Below the pieces are notes generated by a model. The model made no database searches. It was not told where the DNA came from and worked only from the letters and a program-made list of their open reading frames with translations. The translations under genes and the position numbers were made by a program. DNA of 64,000 bases, from assembly GCF_016863555.1 (NCBI RefSeq), contig NZ_BOPC01000009.1, positions 1-64,000 on the forward strand. Direction: 5' to 3'. Position 1 is the stretch's first letter; the number at the start of each line of letters is the position of its first letter. Source of the DNA: Micromonospora qiuiae (GTDB lineage Bacteria > Actinomycetota > Actinomycetes > Mycobacteriales > Micromonosporaceae). This document shows positions 1 through 11,904 of the stretch, in pieces.

Positions 1-190
1 GCGCGACGGTGCCGGATGAAAGCGCCTCAAAGCTGATCGATCGGTCGCTGTACGGGGCAGGACTCGCCTCGTCGCCACCGCCCAATTGCCCGGACTCGCT
101 TATGTGGCGGCAAAAAGTGCAAGATTTGTGATTCTGGAACGCCTGCGCGGCGATGCCGGTCCTCAAGGACCGCACCGCGAGGCTCGGGGG
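1..190. other. Intergenic flank, no gene seen
   Basis: No frame here shows the strong third-position G/C bias of the neighbours. A 12-bp word AAAGTGCAAGAT at 114-125 recurs at 63941-63952 near the other end of the window. This is probably the 3' flank of the threonine aldolase gene; nothing else can be supported. Confidence 0.5.
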
Positions 191-2759
<2,569 letters not shown>

Positions 2760-3242
2760 TCAGGGCGTTGGCGCGGGGGCGGGGCTGTGCCCGCCGGGAC
2801 GTTCGTCCGAGATGCACCAGTCGAGCCCGTCCCGCGTGACCGTGAACAGCAGCGGCCGGGTGGCCTTGCGCTTACCGACAGCAACCGTCACCGCGGCGCT
2901 GACCTCCTGCCCCGACGAGCCGGGCCGGATGTCGACGATTTCGGTCTCCGACACCTCGAAATGGTCGGCGAAGTCGCCGTTCGGCCCGGTCGCGGCCCCG
3001 TCGAACGCCTCGTGCAGCACCGCGCACAGCTGGCTGCGCCCGGCTTCGACATCCTTGGCCGCTATCGCGTCGAGGTACGCCTGCACCCGTTCCCGGGACT
3101 TCGTCAGGGCCTCCTCGGCCGGTGCCCGTCCGGGCTCCTCCGCCTCGCTCTCCCCCGCGATGAGACCGCAGCCGCCCAGCGCGAGCGGCATGGTCGTGAG
3201 CAGGACGGCGCCGACGGCCCATCGCCCGTACCTCACCCGCAT
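2760..3242 (-). CDS. Putative lipoprotein, NTF2-like/Mce-associated type
   Basis: A 160-aa predicted exported lipoprotein. Residues 1-24 form a signal peptide (MRVRYGRW followed by a hydrophobic stretch) ending in the lipobox LGGC, so Cys25 would be lipidated. A short charged spacer leads to a domain starting AYLDAIAAKDVEAGRSQLC, the look of NTF2-like/DUF4878 lipoproteins in which a helix is followed by a curved sheet (inference from sequence style). The ATG has GGGAGG six bases upstream. The function is unknown; the location is the outer face of the membrane. Confidence 0.8.
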   Translation of the reverse strand: MRVRYGRWAVGAVLLTTMPLALGGCGLIAGESEAEEPGRAPAEEALTKSRERVQAYLDAIAAKDVEAGRSQLCAVLHEAFDGAATGPNGDFADHFEVSETEIVDIRPGSSGQEVSAAVTVAVGKRKATRPLLFTVTRDGLDWCISDERPGGHSPAPAPTP

Positions 3243-3295
3243 CGCTACCTCCCAGGCGTCCGAGCCGCCGAGTCTGTCACACCACCGTCGGATGC

Positions 3296-3349
3296 AAGGA
3301 AGGGCACCTTCTTATCGCCTTTTGCATAGGAAGGGCCCCCTGTTAACAC
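3296..3349. repeat. Dispersed ~54-bp repeat, copy 1
   Basis: Two G/C-rich cores (AAGGAAGGGCACCTTC and AGGAAGGGCCCCCTGTTAAC) flank a short spacer ending in TGCATAGG. Four related copies lie at 3419, 19962, 40685 and 62165. This copy has an imperfect first core (GGGCACC instead of GGGCCCC). It lies between the lipoprotein and chitinase genes, inverted relative to copy 2. Confidence 0.85.
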
Positions 3350-3418
3350 TCATATCAGAACCCCCGCCGGACCCGGCAGCCGCCACGGCCGACGACGCGC
3401 GACGGGTGGTGCTGTTCT

Positions 3419-3471
3419 GTTAACAAGGGGCCCTTCCTCTACCGCAGGCGTTAATAAGGGGCCCTTCCTTT
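3419..3471. repeat. Dispersed ~54-bp repeat, copy 2 (inverted)
   Basis: Two AAGGGGCCCTTCCT cores are separated by a CTACCGCAGGCGTTAAT spacer. The orientation is opposite to copy 1, and the copy ends four bases from the chitinase stop codon. Each core is itself palindromic, so the repeat could fold at the 3' end of the chitinase transcript. Confidence 0.88.
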
Positions 3472-3475
3472 CACC

Positions 3476-5098
<1,623 letters not shown>

Positions 5099-5118
5099 GT
5101 GGCGTCTCCAAACAGTTA

Positions 5119-5129
5119 GGAAACTTTCC
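5119..5129. promoter_or_regulatory. Palindromic operator candidate upstream of chitinase
   Basis: GGAAACTTTCC is a perfect inverted repeat around a central C, embedded in GTTAGGAAACTTTCC, and lies 21-31 bp before the chitinase start. It could be a repressor site for induction by chitin products. A longer relative, GGAAAGCCTTTCC, occurs at 13365-13377. Confidence 0.45.
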
Positions 5130-5359
5130 AAAAGGATGAGGAGACGCTACTCACGCGTCACCACTTCGTCAAGATGCACATACATCGATTGGCGCGAGAG
5201 GCCAACCAGCCGACTCCTCGAGGCCGGCCAGGACCTGAGGTCCACCAGAGCCGTCCGCCGGGTCGCTCCCGGCGCCTTCCGGACTCGCCTTCGCGGTGAA
5301 GAGCCCGCTCTGGCCGCATCGACCCGGCCTGACGGCACGGCACGACGTAGCCTCGGGCC

Positions 5360-5851
5360 ATGACAGTCTTCGACATTCCGATCGGCGCGCTCGGCGGCGG
5401 CCCGGCCGACCTGGCGCGCTACCGCGGACGCGCCCTGCTGGTGGTCAACGTCGCGTCCCGGTGTGGGCTCACCCCGCAGTACGTCGGCCTTCAGGCCCTG
5501 CAGGACGAGTACGCCCAGCGCGGACTGGTGGTGCTCGGGGTGCCGTGCAACCAGTTCGCCGGCCAGGAGCCGGGCACCGCCGCGGAGATCAGCGAGTTCT
5601 GCCAGGTCAACTACGGGGTGACGTTTCCGCTCACGGAGAAGGTCGAGGTGAACGGCCCCGGCCGGCACCCGCTCTACTCCGCCCTGGTGGGCGCTGCCGA
5701 CGCCGAGGGCCACACCGGCGACGTACGGTGGAACTTCGAGAAGTTCCTGGTCGCCCCCGACGGCACGGTCGCCGCCCGATTCGCCCCCACCACCACCCCC
5801 GACGACGCCGCCCTGCGCAGCACCATCGAGAAGTACCTACCCGCCGCTTGA
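5360..5851 (+). CDS. Glutathione peroxidase family (thiol peroxidase)
   Basis: Reduces hydroperoxides using a redox-active cysteine. The 163-aa protein has the family triad: Cys35 in NVASRCGLTPQY, Gln69 in NQFAGQEP, and Trp124/Asn125 in RWNFEKFLV. It has Cys rather than selenocysteine. Actinobacteria lack glutathione, so the reductant is probably thioredoxin or a mycothiol system (family knowledge). The ATG has no Shine-Dalgarno, but TAGCCT lies at 5348-5353, six bases upstream, suggesting a leaderless mRNA. The gene stands alone, divergent from the chitinase. Confidence 0.94.
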   Translation: MTVFDIPIGALGGGPADLARYRGRALLVVNVASRCGLTPQYVGLQALQDEYAQRGLVVLGVPCNQFAGQEPGTAAEISEFCQVNYGVTFPLTEKVEVNGPGRHPLYSALVGAADAEGHTGDVRWNFEKFLVAPDGTVAARFAPTTTPDDAALRSTIEKYLPAA

Positions 5852-6592
5852 CCCCACCTGGGCCGGCCCCAAACCGGTCACCCATCCGTCATCACCGATA
5901 TAAATACTGTCGGTCATCGACCAGCGCCAGATCTGCGAGGAATCAGGGTCATGGATCTATCGGTCTGCGCCCCCCGGTGCCGGCCGCCGGAATTCGGGCA
6001 CCGCCGGAACCGCATAGACACCATGTAGATCCTGTCTCATTTTCATGTAGGAACCATGTAGATTCCATGAAATATCCGCGGCGGTCGAATTTCCGAGCCG
6101 GCCCCGCAGAGGCGGTTTGGCCAACGTCCACGGACTCTCCCGATAAACGACGCACCAGCCCCCGCCGGCAGAAAACCCGGCACCACCGGGCCAGATAGGC
6201 GCGTGCCGGCCACCTCCGCAGAAGGACACGGCGTGATGGCGCCGCGACCTGCCGTAAAAGCGATCGCCCCCTATCGGCTGGATTGCCCTGGAAGTCCCCC
6301 CATCGGAGGTCCTGCTGGCTTTGTGATTCTCGATACCTGAATTGCGCTTCCGTCGGCCAATGCCATCCACAAATAACGCGGCCTCACGACGCGATCCAAT
6401 GACTGTGGCCCATGCTACGGAGCAGCAACGAGGGTTGTCGTGCGGGGAAAGCCGTCGGGTAGGGTCGGAGGCCACCCACCTGGGGCTGCCCTGAATCCGG
6501 CAGCCCGACGACACAGAGATTGTCGTAGATACGCGACTGCGTACGTCGCCTGAAATGGGTCGTCGTACCGTATGCCCCTTGGAATGGAGACC
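5852..6592. other. Long leader/promoter region of the betaine importer
   Basis: About 740 bp, lower in G/C than its surroundings. Open frames here lack actinobacterial codon bias and are not believed. It contains helically phased CATGTAG elements (6022-6072), a hairpin GGGCTGCC/GGCAGCCC at 6483-6506, and a TACCGT -10-like hexamer at 6566-6571 just before the first gene. No known riboswitch class was recognised. Confidence 0.5.
6022..6072. promoter_or_regulatory. Phased CATGTAG iterons
   Basis: CATGTAG occurs at 6022, 6044 and 6055, and a partial copy CATGAAA at 6066. All offsets are multiples of 11 bp, so the copies sit on one face of the helix. ACCATGTAGAT is an exact 11-bp direct repeat (6020-6030, 6053-6063). 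This looks like a cooperative regulator binding site, about 530 bp upstream of proV. Confidence 0.45.
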
Positions 6593-7918
6593 GTGTCCGC
6601 ACTCAGAGTCAAGTCGCTGTACAAGGTCTACGGGAACCGCGCCGACAAGGCGATGGAACTCCTCAAGAACGGCGCACACCAGGACGAGAAGCTGGCAGGG
6701 CTACCGGTCACGGCCGCGGTCGTCGACGCGAACTTCGAGGTCAGACGTGGCGAGATCTTCGTGGTCATGGGCCTGTCCGGCTCGGGTAAGTCCACCCTGA
6801 TCCGCATGCTCAACGGCCTGCTCGCACCCACGCACGGCACCGTGGAAGTCGACGGGATCGACATCACCAAGCTCAAGCCGGCCGCGCTGCGCAAGCTGCG
6901 CCGCGAGAAGATCAGCATGGTCTTCCAGCACTTCGCGCTCCAGCCGCACCGCTCGGTCCTCGACAACGCCAGCTACGCGCTGGAAGTGGCGGGCCTGCCC
7001 CGCGACGAGCGCCGGGAGAAGGCACTGGAGGCGCTCCGGATGGTCGGCCTGGACGGCTGGGCCGACAAGCTGCCCCAGGAACTCTCCGGCGGCATGCGAC
7101 AGCGGGTCGGCCTGGCCCGCGCGCTCGCCGCCGGCACCGACATCATGCTCATGGACGAGGCGTTCTCCGCGCTCGACCCGCTCATCCGCCGCGAGGTGCA
7201 GGACCAACTTCTCGAACTGCAGGCCGAGCTCGGCAAGACGATCGTGTTCATCACGCACGACCTGAACGAGGCGATGCGCCTCGGTGACCGCATCGCGGTC
7301 ATGCGTGCCGGCCGGATCGTCCAGATCGGCACCGCCGAGGAGATCCTCACCGACCCGTCCAACGACTACGTCGCTCAGTTCGTCGCCGACGTCGACCGGA
7401 CCAGGATCCTCACCGCGTCGGCGGTCATGGAGCGGCCGCTCGGCGTCGTGGACGTGAACTCCGGCCCGCGGGTGGCCGCCCGCGTGCTGCGCGAGACCCA
7501 GACGTCCGCCGTCTACATCACCGGCCGCGACAAGCGGTACCTGGGCACCGTGACCGCCGACGCCGCCGCCCAGGCGGTCCGGGAGGGACGCAAGAACCTC
7601 CAGGAGATCGTGTCGACCGAGTACGCCCGCACGGTCGACGACACGACACCGGTGGCCGACATCTTCGCGCCCTGTGCGGAGAGCCCGGCCCCGGTCGCCG
7701 TGGTCGACGCCGCCGGGCGGCTCGCCGGCGTGATTCCGCGGGTCACGCTGCTGAGCGCCCTGGGCAGCATCAGCACCGACGTCAGCGAGAACACCGCCAC
7801 GCCCGAACCCACCGACGTGGCCGGCACGACACCGGCCGCAAGCGGCACGGCCGCACCGGAGGTCCCGGTCCAGGTGGGTGCCCAGGCTCCGGCCCGCCTG
7901 ACGGAAGGGCCCGCATGA
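6593..7918 (+). CDS. proV: Glycine betaine/proline ABC importer, ATPase
   Basis: The ATP-hydrolysing subunit of a compatible-solute importer, on the inner face of the membrane. The 441-aa product has Walker A GLSGSGKST (about 60-68), a Q-loop, signature LSGGMRQRVGLARAL, Walker B IMLMDEAFSALDP and switch ITHD. A C-terminal CBS-type region follows, the usual ionic-strength sensor in ProV/OpuAA. The GTG start is chosen because a TACCGT hexamer at 6566-6571 places the transcript start near 6578, downstream of an alternative ATG at 6572; an ATG at 6584 is also possible. The stop overlaps proW by ATGA, and the operon is proV-proW-proX. Confidence 0.93.
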   Translation: MSALRVKSLYKVYGNRADKAMELLKNGAHQDEKLAGLPVTAAVVDANFEVRRGEIFVVMGLSGSGKSTLIRMLNGLLAPTHGTVEVDGIDITKLKPAALRKLRREKISMVFQHFALQPHRSVLDNASYALEVAGLPRDERREKALEALRMVGLDGWADKLPQELSGGMRQRVGLARALAAGTDIMLMDEAFSALDPLIRREVQDQLLELQAELGKTIVFITHDLNEAMRLGDRIAVMRAGRIVQIGTAEEILTDPSNDYVAQFVADVDRTRILTASAVMERPLGVVDVNSGPRVAARVLRETQTSAVYITGRDKRYLGTVTADAAAQAVREGRKNLQEIVSTEYARTVDDTTPVADIFAPCAESPAPVAVVDAAGRLAGVIPRVTLLSALGSISTDVSENTATPEPTDVAGTTPAASGTAAPEVPVQVGAQAPARLTEGPA

Positions 7919-8802
7919 ACATCATCGAGCGCATCAACGACATGCTGCCGTACGTCCGGATCGGCGACGCCTTCACGACCGGCGTCGACTGGTCGAGGGA
8001 GCACCTGTCCGCCGTCTTCGACGGCATCGCCGCCACCGTCGACTCGCTGGTCGAGCCGCTGGCGAGCCTGCTGACCACGCCCCCGGCGATCGTCATGGTG
8101 CTGATCTTCGCCGGCCTCGGCTGGTGGCTGCGGGGCTGGAAGTTCGGCCTGGGCACCGCGCTCGGGCTCGGCATGGTAGCCGGGATGCCGATCTGGGACC
8201 AGACCATGAGCACGCTGGCGCTGGTCCTGGTCTCCAGTGCGCTCGCCCTGCTGCTCGCCGTACCGCTGGGCATTTTCATCGCGGAGAATCCCCGTGCCTC
8301 GGCAATCGTCCGACCGGTGCTGGACCTGATGCAGACGATGCCCGCGTTCGTCTACCTGATCCCGGCAATCTTCTTCTTCGGTGTCGGCGTCGTGCCCGGC
8401 GCGTTGGCCACCGTGGTGTTCAGCATGCCGCCCGGGGTGCGCCTGACCGAGTTGGGCCTGCGTCAGGTCGACCGCGAGGTCGTCGAGGCCGGCGAGGCGT
8501 TCGGTGCCTCGCCGTGGAAGATCCTGCTGCGCACCAAACTGCCCCTGGCCCTGCCCACCATCATGACCGGCGTCAACCAGGTCATCATGCTGGCGTTGTC
8601 GATGGTCGTCATCGCTGGGATGGTCGGTGCCGGCGGTCTGGGTGAGGTGATCACGACGGCACTCTTCCGCGCTCAGGTCGGCGCGGGCTTCGAGGGCGGC
8701 GTTGCCGTGGTGATCCTGGCGGTGGTGCTCGACCGCCTCACCGACTCGATCGGCGCGCGTACCGCGGCGGCGAAGGCGCAACGCGCCATGCAACAAGCCT
8801 GA
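7915..8802 (+). CDS. proW: Glycine betaine/proline ABC importer, permease
   Basis: A 295-aa membrane permease. A soluble N-terminal helix (about 1-55) precedes five to six membrane segments. The cytoplasmic coupling loop is seen at EAGEAFGASPWKILLRTKLPLALPTIM, the EAA motif that docks on the ATPase. The start overlaps the proV stop (ATGA). It ends 100 bp before proX, completing a complete osmoprotectant uptake system. Confidence 0.93.
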   Translation: MNIIERINDMLPYVRIGDAFTTGVDWSREHLSAVFDGIAATVDSLVEPLASLLTTPPAIVMVLIFAGLGWWLRGWKFGLGTALGLGMVAGMPIWDQTMSTLALVLVSSALALLLAVPLGIFIAENPRASAIVRPVLDLMQTMPAFVYLIPAIFFFGVGVVPGALATVVFSMPPGVRLTELGLRQVDREVVEAGEAFGASPWKILLRTKLPLALPTIMTGVNQVIMLALSMVVIAGMVGAGGLGEVITTALFRAQVGAGFEGGVAVVILAVVLDRLTDSIGARTAAAKAQRAMQQA

Positions 8803-8902
8803 TCCACTGCCCTGACCCATGCAGGGGAGTCACCGATGCCGGCGCCCTGCCTCGCTACCGCGAGTTCCGCCGGTGCACAGTAACGAGGGAAGGACACTCC
8901 AC

Positions 8903-9805
8903 ATGTGGAGCAGTAAATTTGTGCGCCGGGTCGCGGTGGCGGCCGCCGCTGCCCTGGCGCTGACCGGCGTCGCCGCCTGCGGCGACGATGGCAAGTCCGG
9001 CGGCTCCGCCGGTGACAGCAAGAAGATCAGCATCGGCTACATGGCCTGGGACGAGGCCATCGCCACCTCCTACCTCTGGAAGAACCTGCTGGAGGAGAAG
9101 GGCTACCAGGTCGAGTTGAAGAACGTCGAGGCTGGGGTCGTCTACCAGGGCCTGTCGACGGGCGACATCGACCTCTTCCTCGACAGCTGGCTGCCGCAGA
9201 CCCACGCCGACTACATGGAGCGGTACGGCGACAAGATCGAGAAGATCGGCGTCTGGTACGACAACGCCAGCCTGAGCATCGCCGTCCCCGATTACGTGAC
9301 CGGCATCGACTCGCTGGAAGACCTGGCCGCGAACGCGGGCACCTTCAACGGCGAGATCATCGGCATCGAGGCCGGCGCCGGCCTGACCGCCGCCACCCAG
9401 GACAAGGTCATCCCGGAGTACGGCCTGACCGGCAAGCTGAAGCTGACGACCTCGTCGACCCCGGCCATGCTGGCCGCGCTGGACGGCGCGATCAAGGACA
9501 AGAAGCCGATCGTGGTGACCCTGTGGCACCCGCACTGGGCCTACGCGAACTACCAGCTGAAGGACCTGGCGGACCCGAAGGGCACGCTCGGCGGGGCCGA
9601 GGAGATCAACAGCCTGGGCCGTAAGGGCTTCGGCGCGGACTTCCCCGAGGTCACCGAGATGCTGAAGAAGTTCAAGATGGACGACCAGCAGCTCGGCTCG
9701 CTCGAGGACCTGATGTTCAACGTGCACAAGGACAACGAGGAGAAGGCCGTCGAGGAGTGGCTCAAGGCCAACCCGGACTTCGCCGGCACGCTGGCCACCT
9801 CCTGA
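8903..9805 (+). CDS. proX: Glycine betaine/proline-binding lipoprotein
   Basis: The extracellular substrate-binding subunit. The ATG at 8903 has AAGGA eight bases upstream and opens a lipoprotein signal ending LTGVAAC, with Cys26 as lipidation site. The frame extends upstream, but that part is not signal-like. The mature part starts KKISIGYMAWDEAIATSYLWK and contains several Trp/Tyr (SWLPQTHADY, VTLWHPHWAY), matching the aromatic cage that binds quaternary amines in OpuAC-type proteins. The product is 300 aa. A strong hairpin follows at 9828-9866. Confidence 0.94.
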   Translation: MWSSKFVRRVAVAAAAALALTGVAACGDDGKSGGSAGDSKKISIGYMAWDEAIATSYLWKNLLEEKGYQVELKNVEAGVVYQGLSTGDIDLFLDSWLPQTHADYMERYGDKIEKIGVWYDNASLSIAVPDYVTGIDSLEDLAANAGTFNGEIIGIEAGAGLTAATQDKVIPEYGLTGKLKLTTSSTPAMLAALDGAIKDKKPIVVTLWHPHWAYANYQLKDLADPKGTLGGAEEINSLGRKGFGADFPEVTEMLKKFKMDDQQLGSLEDLMFNVHKDNEEKAVEEWLKANPDFAGTLATS

Positions 9806-9827
9806 CCGACCCCTTGAGCGGTCAGCC

Positions 9828-9866
9828 GCGCCGGTGGCGGAGTCAATGCGGCTCCGCCACCGGCGC
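9828..9866. terminator. Terminator hairpin after proX
   Basis: A perfect 15-bp stem (GCGCCGGTGGCGGAG with its complement) around a 9-nt loop, 23 bp after the proX stop. There is no U-tract, as is common in actinobacteria. It insulates the importer operon from the minus-strand PIN gene. Confidence 0.8.
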
Positions 9867-9903
9867 CGCTTCATCCGGTACTCGCCGTAGGTCCTCCCTC
9901 GCG

Positions 9904-10206
9904 CTACCCGAAGACGGTGAAGGTGTCGAGGACGTGGTCGACATGGCGATCCTTCGGATCGTTGGCCATCTCGGCGACCAGCTGCTCATATCCCGAGACC
10001 ATCGCCTTCGGAAAGTGTTCCCGCATGACCTCGATCCGGCGGTCGGCCTTGCCAGCGCGAGCCGACGGCGGAAGGTTCCGCCGCACCTCGTCAAGAATGG
10101 CGCGCGACCAGACCGGCCGATACAGGTCCTGCTCAGCGCAGCGCAGCAGGGTGTCGGCAAGCACACTGGGCACGAGGACGCAGGCGTCCAGCACCGCTAC
10201 GATCAT
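9904..10206 (-). pseudogene. PIN-domain toxin, C-terminally truncated
   Basis: A VapC-like ribonuclease fragment of 100 aa. PIN features present are Asp7 in VAVLDAC, Glu40 in ILDEVRRN and Asp83/Asp86 in ANDPKDRHV. Normal members continue for another 30-60 residues with the final acidic residue and last strand; here the frame ends a few residues after DPKDRHV with an unrelated tail (DHVLDTFTVFG). The start codon lies 9 bp after the stop of the antitoxin gene, the usual toxin-antitoxin arrangement. Probably inactive as a nuclease, though a minimal active form cannot be excluded. Confidence 0.7.
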
Positions 10207-10215
10207 CAGAGTCCG

Positions 10216-10689
10216 TCACGCACCGAGCTGATCGTCTGACGGCTGGCGGCCACGCCTGATCGCTTCGTCATAGACGCCCATGTCGATCGCGTCTGCGGTC
10301 AACTCGTCCAGCGCCTCGCGGCGCGCCCTCGACCGCCGCTCCTTGTACGCGAGCACGTCATGCAGTGCGACTCGACGGCTGGAGTTTGGCCGGGTGTAGG
10401 GCAACACCCCGTCGTTCATCAGCTTGACCACTGTCGGCCTGGTCACGCCGAGAATCGCGGCAGCTTCTCCGGTTGATAGCTCGACGTTCTCCGCCATGAC
10501 CCGGACCGGCCGCCCTCGGCCGAGGATCGACACGACTTCGGCGAGAGCCTCGCCTACCACCGGCGGCACGTCGACCGGCTCCGCCCCATCGACGATGAGT
10601 TGCAGTCGCCGCCCCCGGAGTGGTCGCCGGGCGAAACGCCTCAGCTCCTCACCGTTCGGCTCCAGCCCGCCCGCAGGCACCACCGTCAC
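10216..10689 (-). CDS. Excisionase-type HTH antitoxin
   Basis: A 157-aa DNA-binding protein. A winged helix-turn-helix of the excisionase/MerR type is seen around residues 70-115 (LSTGEAAAILGVTRPTVVKLMNDGVLPYTRP, with the following RRVALHDVLAYKE). The GTG start has GGAGGA five bases upstream. It lies directly upstream of the PIN gene and would be expected to bind and repress its own promoter while neutralising the toxin through its C-terminal tail. Because the toxin is truncated, this may be a surviving orphan antitoxin. Confidence 0.78.
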   Translation of the reverse strand: MTVVPAGGLEPNGEELRRFARRPLRGRRLQLIVDGAEPVDVPPVVGEALAEVVSILGRGRPVRVMAENVELSTGEAAAILGVTRPTVVKLMNDGVLPYTRPNSSRRVALHDVLAYKERRSRARREALDELTADAIDMGVYDEAIRRGRQPSDDQLGA

Positions 10690-11024
10690 AAGATCCTCCA
10701 GCCAGGTTGTTTCCTGCTCTCACGATACCCGTCGAAACGAAAAAAACGATAACTTCCGCGAACTCAGCGAATTCACTGGCCGCAGGTAGGCCGACCGCTC
10801 GGACACATGCGGCCTTACCGCCGCGAGCGACGCCTATGCCGGTACACAAAGCCACCGAACAGCCGCCAGAGTTCGTCTACATAGGTCACTGCTCGACCAC
10901 TGTCGACGATGCCCGGATCATGGCGAAACACCCAGGATCTTCATGCGCGGAATCTCCGCGCCTCACCTTCCCGCACGCGTGCCGCGAATCCGCACGCCCG
11001 AACCCAAGCAGGAGCCTCCTCCCT
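10690..11024. other. Intergenic region between divergent genes
   Basis: About 335 bp, with an A-rich patch near 10735-10765 and no frame with coding-like third positions. It should hold the divergent promoters of the antitoxin (minus) and the exonuclease (plus). No clear operator palindrome was identified. Confidence 0.4.
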
Positions 11025-11858
11025 ATGATCAATAAGTACCCCGGAATCTGTGGTAGTTGCGGACAACGGGTGAAGGCCGAACTCGGACAGGCGCTGAAGA
11101 TCGGCAGCCGATGGATCACCTATCACCATGAATGCGCACCGATCAAGAACGCTCCGCCCGCCGGGACTCACCGCGGCTGGCACGACCTGCCGGTCGTGGG
11201 CTTCGACATCGAGGGCACCGAAAAGGAGCCCATGGACAGCCGCATCGTCTCCGCAGCCCTGGTCTATGCCGACGGCACTACGTCAAGCTGGCTCATCAAC
11301 CCCGGCGTACCCATTCCGTCCGATGCCAGCAAGATCCACGGGATCACCAACGAGACGGTGCGTAGCACCGGAAGGCCACCCCGGGAAGCCCTGGCCGAGC
11401 TGGCAACGGCGATCTCGAAGGTGATCGCGGACGGCATGCCGCTCGTCGCCTTCTGCGCCCCCTACGACGTCACGACGCTGCACAGCGAGCTGGCACGTCA
11501 CGGTCTCCCGGCCGTCGACTGGGACCGCGCCGACATCATCGACCCCTCGATCCTGCACGGGGAAGTCGAGCCCCGCTGGTACGACAGCCGGCAGCTGGGC
11601 GACCTGTGCAGGTACTACGAAGTCGAGCTGACAAACGCTCATGACGCGGCAAGCGACGCACGCGCGGCGGTCGACCTGGCGGTGTCGATCGCGGCCCGTC
11701 ACGAACGGATCGCTCGGCTGCACCCTGACGCCCTGCATCAGGCGCAGATCGGCTGGTACGCCAAGCAGAAGCGTGAACTCCAGGCATTCTTCGACCGGCG
11801 GGGCAGCGGTGAGACAGTGAGCTTGGAATGGCCTCTCGAGACCAAGCGACGCGGATAA
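11025..11858 (+). CDS. Zinc-ribbon DEDDh 3'-5' exonuclease
   Basis: A 277-aa predicted 3'-5' exonuclease. Residues 9-37 form a small zinc-binding module (CGSC at 9-12, then HHEC at 34-37). The DnaQ-like domain follows with its acidic set Asp61/Glu63 in VGFDIEGTE, Asp148 in CAPYDVTTL, and His206/Asp211 in HDAASDARAAVDL. The ATG at 11025 is chosen for AGGAG ten bases upstream and because the zinc module begins there; the open frame runs further upstream without coding bias. G/C is lower than in the flanks. It sits alone in the accessory island, and its substrate (DNA or RNA) is not determined. Confidence 0.85.
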   Translation: MINKYPGICGSCGQRVKAELGQALKIGSRWITYHHECAPIKNAPPAGTHRGWHDLPVVGFDIEGTEKEPMDSRIVSAALVYADGTTSSWLINPGVPIPSDASKIHGITNETVRSTGRPPREALAELATAISKVIADGMPLVAFCAPYDVTTLHSELARHGLPAVDWDRADIIDPSILHGEVEPRWYDSRQLGDLCRYYEVELTNAHDAASDARAAVDLAVSIAARHERIARLHPDALHQAQIGWYAKQKRELQAFFDRRGSGETVSLEWPLETKRRG

Positions 11859-11904
11859 ACCGACAGGAAAACCGACACTACCGGTCGGCTGTGGTAGACG
11901 CCCA

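Noticed and set aside
5852..6592. A known riboswitch upstream of the betaine operon
   Set aside because: The hairpin at 6483-6506 is simple and no conserved riboswitch core was recognised.
5957..6679. A 240-codon open frame on the minus strand in the proV leader
   Set aside because: Its third positions lack G/C bias, it overlaps the real start of proV, and the translated sequence shows no recognisable domain.
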